From assembly GCF_026626635.1 (NCBI RefSeq), contig NZ_JAPNKA010000001.1, positions 9,656,501-9,720,500 of the forward strand: DNA of 64,000 bases, in the 5' to 3' direction. A model generated the notes under the pieces. That model did not search any database and had not been told where the DNA came from. It saw only the letters and a program-made list of their open reading frames with translations. The stretch comes from Archangium lansingense. Its GTDB lineage: Bacteria; Myxococcota; Myxococcia; Myxococcales; Myxococcaceae. Positions 36,810-44,946 of the stretch are shown here, piece by piece. Each line of letters starts with the position of its first letter. The first letter of the stretch is position 1. A program made the position numbers and the translations under genes.

Positions 36810-37082
36810 CCCCGTCAGGATTCTCCGGCCCGTGCGTCCGTGCCCCCCAGAACTCCTTTTTCCTTTCGACGGCCATGACCTCCTTCGCGCTCACGTCATC
36901 AGTCTCAGCGGCGACCCGCTCGTCGCGAGACCCGCGTGTGCGGCGCGAGGTGGCGCTCTGACCGGCTGAGGCCGACAGCGCCTTCCCCGTCCGACCCCTC
37001 GGGCCCGCGTGGCTCGAGGGGTTTTTCTTTTTCCAGCGCCTTCACCCGGGCCGGCCCGGCCCACAACCAAGGAGCAACTCCC
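36810..37082 (+). promoter_or_regulatory. 5' leader of the EF-Tu-like gene with leader ORF and hairpins
   Basis: About 270 bp between the ECF promoter and the EF-Tu-like gene. It contains a 28-codon ORF (36875-36961, starting MTSFALTSSVSAA, rich in Ser and Arg), an interrupted hairpin GGCGCT/AGCGCC around 36952-36982, and a terminator at 36995-37032. No other plus-strand gene precedes the terminator, so it must act on this transcript or end a small RNA. Whether the short ORF is translated is unknown; no strong ribosome-binding site is visible. Confidence 0.5.
36995..37032 (+). terminator. Rho-independent terminator/attenuator in the EF-Tu-like leader
   Basis: Arms 36995-37005 and 37011-37021 (CCCCTCGGGCC with GGCTCGAGGGG) form an 11-bp stem with one G-U pair and a 5-base loop, followed by TTTTTCTTTTT (37022-37032). 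It ends 50 bp before the EF-Tu-like ATG, in the same orientation. Confidence 0.8.
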
Positions 37083-38258
37083 ATGGGCACCAAGACGCAC
37101 GTCAACGTTGGCACCATCGGCCACGTGGACCACGGCAAGACGACCCTCACCGCCGCCCTCACTCAGGTGATGGCCGCAATGCATGGCGGTAAGGGCCTCG
37201 GCTACGACCAGATCGACAGCGCGCCCGAGGAGAAGGCCCGTGGCATCACCATCAACATCACCCACGTCGAGTACGAGTCGGCCACGCGTCATTACGCCCA
37301 CATCGACTGCCCCGGTCACGCGGACTACGTGAAGAACATGATCACCGGCGCTTCCCAGATGGATGGCGCCATCCTGCTGGTGGACGGCTCGCAGGGGCCG
37401 CAGCCCCAGACGCGTGAGCACATCCTCCTGGCCCGCCAGGTGGGCGTGGAGCGCATGGTCGTGTTCATCAACAAGGTGGACGTGGCGGACCCGGAGCTGC
37501 TCGGGCTGGTGGAGCTCGAGACGCAGGAGCTGATGGCGGCGCACGGCTACACGGACGTGCCGATGGTGAAGGGCTCGGCGCTCAAGGCGCTCGAGGCCGT
37601 CATGGCCGGGCGTGTGGAGGACGAGGCCACCCGCTGCATCCGTGAGTTGGTGGACGCGCTCGACAGGCACATTCCGGACCCGGTGCGGGACTACACCTCG
37701 CCGTTCCTGATGCCCATCGAGGACGTCTTCACCATCTCGGGGCGCGGCACGGTGGTGACGGGCCGCATCCAGCGCGGGGTGCTCACTGCGGGGGCGGCGG
37801 TGGAGCTGGTGGGGCTGGGCGGCGCGGAGACGCGGGAGGTGGTGGTCACGAGCATCGAGTCCTTCCACCGCCAGCACGCCGAGGCCCGCGCGGGTGAGAA
37901 CGTGGGGTTGCTGCTGCGCGGTCTCAAGCGCGAGGAGGTGGCTCGCGGCCAGGTGCTCTGCGCGCTGGGCTCCATCCACCCGCACGCCGCGGGTGAGGCC
38001 GAGCTGTACGTGCTCTCGGCCAGCGAGGGGGGCCGCCACACTGCGTTCGGCACCGGGTACACGCCGCAGTTCTTCTTCGGGAGTACGGACGTGACGGGGA
38101 CGATCGAGGTGAAGGACGAGGGGCTCGTGCAGCCGGGCGGCCGGGCCCGCGTGGGCTTCCGGCTGCTGCGCCCCATCGGCGTGGAGCCGGGCATGCGCTT
38201 CGCCATCCGTGAGGGTGGGAAGACGATTGGCGCCGGCGTCGTCACCGAGGTGAGATGA
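37083..38258 (+). CDS. Divergent elongation factor Tu paralogue
   Basis: A 391-residue translational GTPase with all EF-Tu domains. G1 GHVDHGKT at 13-20, the switch I segment ARGITINITHVEYES, G3 DCPGHADYVKNM with the catalytic His, G4 NKVD, G5 SALK; domains 2 and 3 follow (FTISGRGTVVTGRI, GRHTAFGTGYTPQFFFG, GTIEVKDEG, FAIREGGKTIGAGVV). It lacks the usual N-terminal extension (KEKFERNKP-like) and departs from canonical EF-Tu at many conserved places (QTREHILLARQVGVERM; GSQGPQP). It stands alone rather than in a str operon with fusA/rpsJ. ATG 37083 has AAGGAG upstream. Probably a specialised or condition-dependent EF-Tu. Confidence 0.93.
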   Translation: MGTKTHVNVGTIGHVDHGKTTLTAALTQVMAAMHGGKGLGYDQIDSAPEEKARGITINITHVEYESATRHYAHIDCPGHADYVKNMITGASQMDGAILLVDGSQGPQPQTREHILLARQVGVERMVVFINKVDVADPELLGLVELETQELMAAHGYTDVPMVKGSALKALEAVMAGRVEDEATRCIRELVDALDRHIPDPVRDYTSPFLMPIEDVFTISGRGTVVTGRIQRGVLTAGAAVELVGLGGAETREVVVTSIESFHRQHAEARAGENVGLLLRGLKREEVARGQVLCALGSIHPHAAGEAELYVLSASEGGRHTAFGTGYTPQFFFGSTDVTGTIEVKDEGLVQPGGRARVGFRLLRPIGVEPGMRFAIREGGKTIGAGVVTEVR

Positions 38259-38265
38259 CATCAGG

Positions 38266-38301
38266 AGCGCCGCTTCCGGAGACGGGGGCGGCGCTCTTTT
38301 T
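38266..38301 (+). terminator. Rho-independent terminator after the EF-Tu-like gene
   Basis: AGCGCCGC (38266-38273) and GCGGCGCT (38288-38295) form a perfect 8-bp stem with a 14-base loop, followed by C and TTTTT (38297-38301). It starts 8 bp after the stop codon. Confidence 0.8.
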
Positions 38302-38330
38302 GCGCAAGGGGTTCAACCCGGGTTCACCCG

Positions 38331-38370
38331 ATACCCTCACCCCGTCCCTCTCCCGGAGGGCGAGGGGAAA
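38331..38370. repeat. Dispersed intergenic hairpin repeat, copy 3
   Basis: ATACCCTCACCCC followed by CCCTCTCCC-gga-GGGCGAGGG (38346-38354 with 38358-38366, one mismatch in the stem). The flank GATACCCTCACCCCGTCCCT is identical to that of the copy at 13380. Confidence 0.75.
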
Positions 38371-38637
38371 TTATCGCGGTCAGGCCACGGGGACAGGTGC
38401 GTCCCTGTGCGGTGGGGAGACCTCTCCAGCGCCCGCGGACATCGGTCCGGGGGTGTCCTGGGATCGGGGTTCCCCTTCCTGGAAGCCTGCAAAGGCCGGG
38501 GTTCAACTCCCCAACGGAAGCTCCGGGAGCCAGCGCCCTCGAGGTGCACCGTGCGGAACGGCCCTGCGGGTGAAGAACCCCCGCCGCGCCGCCGGGGCTC
38601 CTGGAGCCGACGTCTTTCGCTGAACGAGGTGGGGCCG

Positions 38638-39456
38638 GTGGACACATTCCGATTCTTCCCGCTGCTGGTGGTGGCCTTCGTGCTGGGCGCGGTGGCCTAC
38701 AAGCTGCTCGTGCTCAAGGTGGTCGTCCCCGAGGGCTTCACCACCCTGCTCTACCGCCAGGGCCGCTTCGTGCGCGCGCTGACGCCCGGAGCCCATCGAG
38801 TGCTGCGCCAGGGCCACGGCACGCAGCAGGTGGACATGCGCCAGCGCTACCTCACCGTGCCCGGCCAGGACGTGCTCAGCCAGGAGCAGGTGGGCCTCAA
38901 GGTGAGCCTCGCCGTGCGCTTCGCGGTGGCCGAGCCCGAGCCGGCCCTGCACCGCGTGCAGAACTTCACGGAAGCGCTCTACCTGGCCGTGCAGCTCGCC
39001 CTGCGCGAGGAGGTGGGCCGCCATCCGCTGGAGGAGCTGGCGGCAGGCCGTGTCGACCTGGGCCAGCGGATGCGCGAGCGCGTGGCCGGAGAGGTGCGCG
39101 CCTTCGGACTCTCGGTGGAGGCAGTGGAAGTAAAGGACGTGATGCTGCCGGCGGACCTGCGCCGCGCCTTCGCGGAGTCGCTCAAGGCGAAGAAGGAGGC
39201 CCAGGCCATGCTGGAGAAGGCGCGCGGCGAGTCCGCGGCCCTGCGCAACCTGGCCAACGCGGCGAGGCTGATGGAGGAGCACCCGTCGCTGCTCGAGCTG
39301 CGCATGCTGCAGACGCTCGGCAGCGCGAGCACCACGCCCGGCAACACCTTCGTCCTGGGCGTGGGCCCGGAGCTGACGTCGCTCGGGCGTAGGCGTCCGG
39401 CCCGAGGGAGCACACCGAGGCCTCCCTCGGAGGGTGACGAACCCGAGTCCACCTGA
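38638..39456 (+). CDS. SPFH/band 7 domain membrane protein
   Basis: A 272-residue protein. An N-terminal membrane segment (FFPLLVVAFVLGAVAYKLL) is followed by the SPFH domain (about 30-185: VVPEGFTTLLYRQGRF, a V-D-M-R-Q-R-Y segment, LKVSLAVRFAV, EVKDVMLPADLRRAF) and a helical coiled-coil region ending near 240 (KAKKEAQAMLEKARGESAALR). Layout matches slipin/stomatin-like proteins that form membrane microdomains. GTG 38638 is the start that precedes the membrane helix, with GAGGTGGGG just upstream. No NfeD-like protease partner is adjacent. Confidence 0.88.
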   Translation: MDTFRFFPLLVVAFVLGAVAYKLLVLKVVVPEGFTTLLYRQGRFVRALTPGAHRVLRQGHGTQQVDMRQRYLTVPGQDVLSQEQVGLKVSLAVRFAVAEPEPALHRVQNFTEALYLAVQLALREEVGRHPLEELAAGRVDLGQRMRERVAGEVRAFGLSVEAVEVKDVMLPADLRRAFAESLKAKKEAQAMLEKARGESAALRNLANAARLMEEHPSLLELRMLQTLGSASTTPGNTFVLGVGPELTSLGRRRPARGSTPRPPSEGDEPEST

Positions 39457-39468
39457 GCCAGCGCGGCC

Positions 39469-40356
39469 TCACTTCTTGTCGAGGCCCGCCCGCTCCGCCG
39501 CCAGGGCCCCGAGCGCCGACCAGTCCAGGTCTCCCCTGCCCTGGGCTACTCCGCCGAGGTAGTGGTCGTGCAGGAGGCTCGCCAGCGGCATTGGCACTTC
39601 CGCCGCACCAGCGGCCTCCAGCACCAGCCTCACGTCCTTGAGCCCGAGCCGCATCTTGAAGCCCGCTGGCTCGTACTGCTCGTTGGCGATGAGCACCGCG
39701 TAGCGCTCGAAGATGGGGGAGCGCGCGAACACCGCCTGGAACAGCTCCAGGAATACCTGCGGCTCGACGCCTGACTTGCGGGCCAGCGCGAACGACTCCC
39801 CGAGCGCTTCGATCATCGAGGCGATGAGGAAGTTGCCCGACAGCTTCACCACGTTCGCCGAGGGCGCCCGCTCACCGAGCACCGAGAGCCCGCGTCCGAG
39901 GGCCTCCAGCAGCGGCCGGCACCGCTCCACATCGGCCTTGGCGCCCGCGGCCACCACCCAGAGCTGCTTCGCCTCCGCCGCCTCCGGCCTGCCGAACACC
40001 GGCGCGGATACGTACCGCTGCCCGGCCTTCACATGGGCCTCGGCCAGCCGCTCCGAGAGCCCCACCGAGATGGTGCTCGAGGAGACGTGCACGGCCCCCT
40101 GCCCCAGCCCGGCCAACAGCCCCGTGTCACCGAAGACGGCGTCCTCCACGGCGGAGTCATCCGAGAGCATGGAGAAGACCACCTCCGCCCCGCGAGCCGC
40201 GTCCGCTGGCGAGTCCGCGACGCGGGCCCCTTGCTGGCGCAGCGGCTCGGCCTTTCCGCGCGTGCGGTTGTAGACGGAGAGCTCGTGCCCCGCCGCGCGC
40301 AGGTTCCTCGCCATGGGGTGGCCCATGTTGCCAAGACCGATGAAGCCCACCTTCAT
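39469..40356 (-). CDS. NAD(P)-dependent beta-hydroxyacid (3-hydroxyisobutyrate-type) dehydrogenase
   Basis: A 295-residue dehydrogenase. Rossmann motif GFIGLGNMGHPMARNL at residues 4-19, the family's SSSTISVGLSERLAEAH substrate-binding segment, the SAPVFGRPEAA segment, and the catalytic Lys in NVVKLSGNFLIAS. Members reduce or oxidise beta-hydroxyacids such as 3-hydroxyisobutyrate or succinic semialdehyde; the substrate is not fixed by sequence. ATG 40356 follows GAGGAGG. It is convergent with the SPFH gene (12-bp gap) and separated from the next upstream gene by a terminator. Confidence 0.92.
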   Translation of the reverse strand: MKVGFIGLGNMGHPMARNLRAAGHELSVYNRTRGKAEPLRQQGARVADSPADAARGAEVVFSMLSDDSAVEDAVFGDTGLLAGLGQGAVHVSSSTISVGLSERLAEAHVKAGQRYVSAPVFGRPEAAEAKQLWVVAAGAKADVERCRPLLEALGRGLSVLGERAPSANVVKLSGNFLIASMIEALGESFALARKSGVEPQVFLELFQAVFARSPIFERYAVLIANEQYEPAGFKMRLGLKDVRLVLEAAGAAEVPMPLASLLHDHYLGGVAQGRGDLDWSALGALAAERAGLDKK

Positions 40357-40404
40357 GCGTACCTCCTCGAGAGCAAGCCGCCAGAGGTAGCAGGAAAAGA
40401 GAGA

Positions 40405-40433
40405 GGGCCCCAGGTCCTGGAGACCTGGAGCCC
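40405..40433 (-). terminator. Terminator of the MXAN_5187-like gene
   Basis: On the minus strand arms at 40433-40422 and 40416-40405 form a 12-bp stem with one mismatch and a 5-base loop, followed by TCTCTCTTTT. It starts about 30 bp downstream of the gene's stop. Confidence 0.7.
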
Positions 40434-40463
40434 TCGGGAGACAACAGTGCGGCGCCGGGCGCG

Positions 40464-42455
40464 TCAGTCCTTGACGGGCGTCGCCTTGAGGGCGGCCTTG
40501 CCCTCCTTCACGTACACCTGGAAGCGCACCGTCTTGCACGCGTACTTCTGGACGAGCTGCTCCTTGTTCTTGCGCAGCTTGGCCACGAACTTGTCGTAGG
40601 TCAGGCCGTCGTTGGGCTCTCCGCACTGCTCGCGCGTCACGACGAACTCGCGGAAGACGTCCTGGAAGTGATGCTCCTCGCTCAGGGCGATGGCGCTGTT
40701 GCCCGTGGGAGGAGGAGGCGGCGGCGGCATGCCCATCATGCCCGCCATCGGCGTGCCAGGAGCCGAGGAAGGCGCGGCCACGCCAGGGTGACCCGGGCGG
40801 TGATGCGGGAGGGGAACCTCGGCCGTGTTGGGACGAGCCGAGCGCGCCAGCAGCTCCTGCGGGATGGCCGCCACGCGGGTCGTCTCGGGAGGCGAGTCCT
40901 CGCCGAAAGCCGGAGCAGGGCCCGCCTGGGCAGCGGCCGCGGCGAACGGATCCGCCGCCTGCTGCAGCGTGTAGGCGGCCGTCGGCTGGTCCTCGAAGGC
41001 GAACGCACCGCGCCGGGCCTCCGCCGTGGCCACGCCCGCGCCCGCGTCTCCGCTAGCAAACGGGAAGGCATCCGCGGCCCCCGCCTGCGCGGCGAACGGG
41101 TCCTTGCCCGGAACCGTGGGCGAGCCGTACGGATCCACGACCGGAGGCGGCGAAGCGAACGGGTACGCATCTCCGCCAGAAGCCGGGGCCGCCGCGTACG
41201 CGTCCGAGCCCGGAACCGGCGGCGGGAACGGGAACGCATCGCCACTCGGCTCAGCGGCCGGCACAGCCTGGGCAACACGGGCAGGAGACGCCGGGAAGGG
41301 GAAGTCGTCCGGGCCGGGCACAGGGGGCTCCTGCGTGGGCGCCACGGGCAGCGGCGCCGCGACCTGGGCGGGCGCAGGGGCCTCCTCCTGACCCTTCTTG
41401 CCCTTCTTCTTGTCCTTCTTCTCCTTGGCGGGAGCCTCGGCCGAGGCGCCGCGGCCCGAGCCCATCACCAACATCCACACCAGGGAGAAGCCCAGCAGGC
41501 ACATCAACCCGAAGAGGGCCATCTGCTGGTAGTCCGCCAGCGCCGTCATGAAGGGACGCACGCTGGAGACGGCCACGACCTCGAGGCCCCCCTCGAGTGC
41601 CCGGCGCGAGCCCACCGAGAGCGGAGCCTCACCGCCCTTGACGTCCTCGAAGGACGTGAACAGCGGCAGCTTCACCTGCGGCAGCTGGGGCAGCCACCCG
41701 CGCACGCTGCCACTCTGCACCACGTGGCCGGACTGACCCTTGCGCAGAACCTTGATGCCCTCGTCGGCCAGCTCCTTCTGCGCACCGGCGGTGCCCAGCA
41801 CCTTCTCACCCTGCACCAGCGCGATCGCGGCGACGCCGGAGGCCAGGGCCGCGGACTCCAGCACCTTGCCATCCACCAGCGGAGCGCCCACCACCAGCGT
41901 CACGGCCACCTGCGAGCGACCGCCCTCGGGATTCCACAGCACCGGCACGGAGTAGAAGACGTGGGGCGCGTCGAACGCGTCCACCTGCACGCCCTCGGCG
42001 CCAGCCTTCGAGAGCGCCTGCACGTCGAGCTTGTCGTCCGCGGCGGGCTCCCCCTCGGCAAGCGCGTACATGGTGCCGTCGGAGGTGGCGAGCGCGAGGA
42101 CGAGCGAGCCCGCGAGCGACTCGGGCACCAGCTCCTTCGCGGCGGTGCGCAGGGCGGCGAAGCGCTCGCCGGTGGGCGGCTCCACGATGCGGATGCCCTT
42201 GCCCTTGGGCAGCGGCACCACCTGGGGCTGCACGGCGGTGGCCACGTCCGGGCTCGCCGCGAGCTTCAGCGCCAGGCCCTGCACCGCGAGCCGGCGCGCG
42301 TCAAAAGCCCGAGAGACCTCGGCAATGGCGGCCGTGGCTGGTGCGGAAGCATCCTCGGTGGCCCGGGCGCTCAGCGGTCCCGACACCAGGGGGAGATGCG
42401 CCAGACCGAGTCCGAGGACCAAGAGTGCGAAGACGAAAAACTTGAAGCGGACCAT
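40464..42455 (-). CDS. MXAN_5187-type membrane protein with extracytoplasmic sensor-like domain
   Basis: A 663-residue protein. An N-terminal membrane anchor (FFVFALLVLGLGLAHLPLV), a large extracytoplasmic domain (about 30-310) with the look of a double-Cache sensor, a second membrane helix (about 315-335, MALFGLMCLLGFSLVWML), a Lys-rich segment, a long Pro/Ala-rich tail (about 360-580) with repeated DPF/DAFPF-type words, and a C-terminal domain of about 75 residues (VFREFVVTREQCGEP, FVAKLRKNKEQLVQKY, VRFQVYVKEGK) matching the myxobacterial MXAN_5187 C-terminal family as I recall it. Function is unknown. A terminator follows. Confidence 0.75.
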   Translation of the reverse strand: MVRFKFFVFALLVLGLGLAHLPLVSGPLSARATEDASAPATAAIAEVSRAFDARRLAVQGLALKLAASPDVATAVQPQVVPLPKGKGIRIVEPPTGERFAALRTAAKELVPESLAGSLVLALATSDGTMYALAEGEPAADDKLDVQALSKAGAEGVQVDAFDAPHVFYSVPVLWNPEGGRSQVAVTLVVGAPLVDGKVLESAALASGVAAIALVQGEKVLGTAGAQKELADEGIKVLRKGQSGHVVQSGSVRGWLPQLPQVKLPLFTSFEDVKGGEAPLSVGSRRALEGGLEVVAVSSVRPFMTALADYQQMALFGLMCLLGFSLVWMLVMGSGRGASAEAPAKEKKDKKKGKKGQEEAPAPAQVAAPLPVAPTQEPPVPGPDDFPFPASPARVAQAVPAAEPSGDAFPFPPPVPGSDAYAAAPASGGDAYPFASPPPVVDPYGSPTVPGKDPFAAQAGAADAFPFASGDAGAGVATAEARRGAFAFEDQPTAAYTLQQAADPFAAAAAQAGPAPAFGEDSPPETTRVAAIPQELLARSARPNTAEVPLPHHRPGHPGVAAPSSAPGTPMAGMMGMPPPPPPPTGNSAIALSEEHHFQDVFREFVVTREQCGEPNDGLTYDKFVAKLRKNKEQLVQKYACKTVRFQVYVKEGKAALKATPVKD

Positions 42456-42539
42456 CGCCGACCTTTAGCCCGGGGGGTGAAGTGTCCGCTTATAGCGTCC
42501 ACCGCTCGGGGCCAGCAAGAATCCGGGTAGGTCCGCCTG

Positions 42540-42573
42540 GGAGCCCGGACACCAGGCGAGGGGTCCGGGCTCC
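42540..42573 (-). terminator. Hairpin downstream of hpf
   Basis: GGAGCCCGGAC (42540-42550) and GTCCGGGCTCC (42563-42573) form a perfect 11-bp stem with a 12-base loop, starting 10 bp after the hpf stop on the minus strand. No T-tract follows, so it may be an mRNA-stabilising hairpin instead of an intrinsic terminator. Confidence 0.55.
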
Positions 42574-42582
42574 ACCTGCGCA

Positions 42583-42927
42583 CTAGAAGCGCACGTCCTG
42601 GGGAAGCCCCTGGCTGCTCACATCCCGGCGCTTCTCCAGCATCCTCTTGATGGCGGTCTCCAGCCGGTCACGCGCCGCGTCGATCGCCTGGAACATCGTC
42701 TCCGCCGTCTCCGTGATGTGCGTGGCCGAGAAACCCGGCATCCGCACCGTCACCCGGCACTCCTGGTCAACGCCCCCCTTGGGACCATTGATGTCCACCA
42801 GCGCAATGTCCACCTCGGTCGCCTCGTCGTCGATGAACTTGGCGATGGGGTCCACCAGATGCTGCGTGGCGTAGTCCCGCAACGAGTCCGTCAACGTCAG
42901 ATGGACTCCTCGCATCAACACCTTCAT
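42583..42927 (-). CDS. hpf: Ribosome hibernation promoting factor, short form
   Basis: A 114-residue HPF/YfiA-family protein that binds the 30S subunit between the A and P sites in stationary phase. Motifs: MKVLMRGVHLTLTDSLRDYATQHL (cut), FIDDEATEVDIALVD, RVTVRMPG and DAARDRLETAIKRMLEKRR. It lacks the roughly 60-residue C-terminal dimerisation domain of long HPF. ATG 42927 has AGGGAGGT upstream. Divergent from a CheY-like gene. Confidence 0.9.
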   Translation of the reverse strand: MKVLMRGVHLTLTDSLRDYATQHLVDPIAKFIDDEATEVDIALVDINGPKGGVDQECRVTVRMPGFSATHITETAETMFQAIDAARDRLETAIKRMLEKRRDVSSQGLPQDVRF

Positions 42928-43078
42928 GGCGTCACCTCCCTTGGACCCTCAAGATGGACAGCCTGGTGACATTCGGTGAGCGGTTATCGAGCCCGCTCCC
43001 TCGGCCGCTCTCCTGGCCAGGGGCGGAGCGCCGGAGAAGCGCGGATGTTTCCGGACGACTCCTGGGTTGCTCAGTCGC

Positions 43079-43435
43079 ATGGGAGAGCGAATCAAGGTGT
43101 TGCTGGTCGAGGATGACGGCGACAGCCGGGAGCTTCTCGCGGAGCTGCTCGAGATGGACTTCGATGTCGTCACGGCATCCGACGGTCTGTCGGGGCTGAA
43201 AGCTTTCGAGAACGACCACCCCGACGTGGTGGTCACGGACGAGTCGCTGCCCGGTATGTGTGGAACGGAGCTCGCACAGGAGGTCAAGCACCGCCAACCC
43301 AAGGCAGGCGTCATCCTGGTGTCCGGCTACACGAATGTGGACGCTGGCTGCTGCGACGTGGTGCTGCGCAAGCCCATTGATGTCGAGCGTTTGTCAGCCG
43401 CCGTCGGCAGCCTGGGGGAAGCAGCCAGGCACTGA
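43079..43435 (+). CDS. Single-domain CheY-like response regulator
   Basis: A 118-residue receiver domain without output domain. Acidic pair Glu11/Asp12/Asp13 in VLLVEDDGDSRELL, phosphoacceptor Asp54 in VVVTDESLPGMCG, Ser in ILVSGYT and Lys in LRKPIDVERL are all present. Such single-domain regulators act by protein contact or in phosphorelays. No cognate kinase is adjacent. The ATG at 43079 is preferred over a TTG four codons upstream. Confidence 0.9.
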   Translation: MGERIKVLLVEDDGDSRELLAELLEMDFDVVTASDGLSGLKAFENDHPDVVVTDESLPGMCGTELAQEVKHRQPKAGVILVSGYTNVDAGCCDVVLRKPIDVERLSAAVGSLGEAARH

Positions 43436-43494
43436 GCCGGCACGTGCTAACCTCGTGCCCGGTTGCCAGGGTGTGGTTCCTGGAGGGAGGCACG

Positions 43495-43938
43495 ATGAAG
43501 TACTGCATGCAGTGCGGTTCCGAATACCAGGATGGCGTGAAGGAGTGCGCCGACTGTCCCGGCAGCGAGCTGGTGGACGCGGAGGCCATGCGCCAGCGCC
43601 ACATCCCGCTGTCCAGTGAGAGCGACACTCGCAAGTTCGTCCGGGCCACGACGGCGGATGATCCACTCACGGCCGAGGACTACTCGCGCGTGCTGGAGGC
43701 CGAGCGCATCCCCGTCTTCATCCGGCCGCGCCGAGGAGGCGCCGTGGACGTGCTCACCACCGGCGCCCTGGAGCCCTGGTGGGAGATCATGGTCGGCGAG
43801 GAGCACCTCCAGCGCGCCCTCACCTTGCTGGCGCAGGAGAAGGCCCGGCTGGACTCCACCGCCGACGAGGCCGCCCGCGCCGCCGAGGAAGAGGAGCTCG
43901 AGACGGAGGCCACCGCGCCCCCGCCTGGCACCCTGTAA
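43495..43938 (+). CDS. Zinc-ribbon/DUF2007-like protein
   Basis: A 147-residue soluble protein. An N-terminal zinc ribbon (MKYCMQCGSEYQDGVKEC with C-x2-C...C-x2-C, the last pair in CADC) is followed by a DUF2007-like domain (residues about 50-110: VLEAERIPVFIRPR, EIMVGEEHLQRALTLL), which resembles ACT-like signal-transducing PII-type modules. The tail is acidic. Function unknown. ATG 43495 is preceded by GGAGGGAGG. It ends just before a 22-bp palindrome. Confidence 0.8.
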   Translation: MKYCMQCGSEYQDGVKECADCPGSELVDAEAMRQRHIPLSSESDTRKFVRATTADDPLTAEDYSRVLEAERIPVFIRPRRGGAVDVLTTGALEPWWEIMVGEEHLQRALTLLAQEKARLDSTADEAARAAEEEELETEATAPPPGTL

Positions 43939-43973
43939 TCTCCAGGCGCACCTTATGCCCCTTGGTCGCACAT

Positions 43974-43995
43974 CAGTGGTAGACGTCTACCACTG
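43974..43995. promoter_or_regulatory. Perfect 22-bp palindrome between convergent genes
   Basis: The 22 bases are identical to their reverse complement; half-site CAGTGGTAGAC, centred between 43984 and 43985, with no spacer. It resembles a dimeric regulator operator or a recombination site more than a hairpin terminator, yet lies between two gene 3' ends (43938 and 44020). Confidence 0.7.
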
Positions 43996-44019
43996 AGCGG
44001 CAGGGGGGCAGCGAGGCCG

Positions 44020-44946
44020 TCACGGGGAGCGCACGAGCTCGCCACCGCCCGTCTCGGGGGGGCGGCGAGGCTCGTAGAGGCTCACACCGGAGACCCGCCA
44101 CTTGTCGTACTTCGCGTTGCGCGCGAGGAAGGTCTCCAGGTCCTCGTCCACCACGCGGCCGTTGCCGTCCACGCCGCGCCGGGCATGCCGCAACCAGGTG
44201 CGCTTGCCCTTCTGCACCACGAAACCCAGGTGCGTCACCCGGGTGGCCTTGAGCGGCAGGTCCTCGCGCAGCACGACGAGGATGGTGCCCGAGGGCACCT
44301 GGCGCGCGTGCGCCATCACCCGCTCCAGGGGAATCATGTCCAGGTTCCAGGTGCCCCGCGGCTGACGCTCCTTGGGCAGCCCCAGCGCCAGCGAGGAGCG
44401 CGAGGTCCACGTCACCGAGGTGAGCGTCTTCTGCACCTTCACCGTGTCCTCACCGCCGTAGCGCCGCGTCACGTCCGCGAGGAAGCCCTTGCGCTGGTTG
44501 TTGGGCAGCCACTGGGCCTCCATCAGGTGGTTGCGATCCTCGTAGGTGGGCGCGCTCGCGTAGCGCAGGCGCTCGAGCAGCCCCGCCACGTCGGGCTCGG
44601 AGGGGGCCAGGCTCATGGCCAGCGCCTGCTCCACGAAGGTGAGGCAGTCCACCGCGTCCAGCCTGAAGGTCGGGTCCGGGTCCACCCCGTTCCCCTCCCC
44701 CAGCGGAGAGTGGACGTAGGGGGTGCCCAGGAAGCGCTCGCTCACCCGCAGCAGCCGCTCCTTGAGCGGGAGGCTCGCGTCGCCGGTGATGAAGGAGGCG
44801 CGCTCCTGCTGATTGAGCGAGGCCCATACCACCACGGGCTCCTTGAGCGTATTGCGCGCCGGCGCCCCGGGCCGGGCCGGAGCCGGCGCATTGCCGGCCA
44901 CGGGCGTCTGGGCCAGCAGCGCCGAGACCAGGGCGAACGTCTTCAC
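44020..44946 (-). CDS. DUF1460 (amidase-like, NlpC/P60-related) exported protein
   Basis: A 308-residue exported protein. The mature part has the DUF1460 pattern: RVSERFLGTPYVHSPLGEG, DAVDCLTFVEQALAMSL with the probable nucleophile Cys, HLMEAQWLPNNQRKGFL, VTHLGFVVQK with a His and LRHARRGVDG. The family is described as N-acetylmuramoyl-L-alanine amidase-like, acting on peptidoglycan. GTG 44946 overlaps the stop of the HEAT gene by 4 bp and opens a short signal sequence (TFALVSALLAQTPVA). Likely periplasmic; may cooperate with the HEAT protein. Confidence 0.8.
   Translation of the reverse strand: MKTFALVSALLAQTPVAGNAPAPARPGAPARNTLKEPVVVWASLNQQERASFITGDASLPLKERLLRVSERFLGTPYVHSPLGEGNGVDPDPTFRLDAVDCLTFVEQALAMSLAPSEPDVAGLLERLRYASAPTYEDRNHLMEAQWLPNNQRKGFLADVTRRYGGEDTVKVQKTLTSVTWTSRSSLALGLPKERQPRGTWNLDMIPLERVMAHARQVPSGTILVVLREDLPLKATRVTHLGFVVQKGKRTWLRHARRGVDGNGRVVDEDLETFLARNAKYDKWRVSGVSLYEPRRPPETGGGELVRSP

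Larger units (their letters stand above)
38259..38637. other. Intergenic region with terminator and repeat
   Basis: About 380 bp between the EF-Tu-like and SPFH genes. It holds the EF-Tu-like terminator (38266-38301) and one dispersed repeat (38331-38370). The rest contains several hairpins and a GGGGTTCAACTCCCC motif at 38498-38512 that resembles a tRNA T-arm, but no tRNA can be built around it. No open frame looks coding. Confidence 0.6.

Noticed and set aside
38498..38512. GGGGTTCAACTCCCC, looks like a tRNA T-arm
   Set aside because: No acceptor stem partner, anticodon arm or D arm can be paired around it; probably a chance hairpin.
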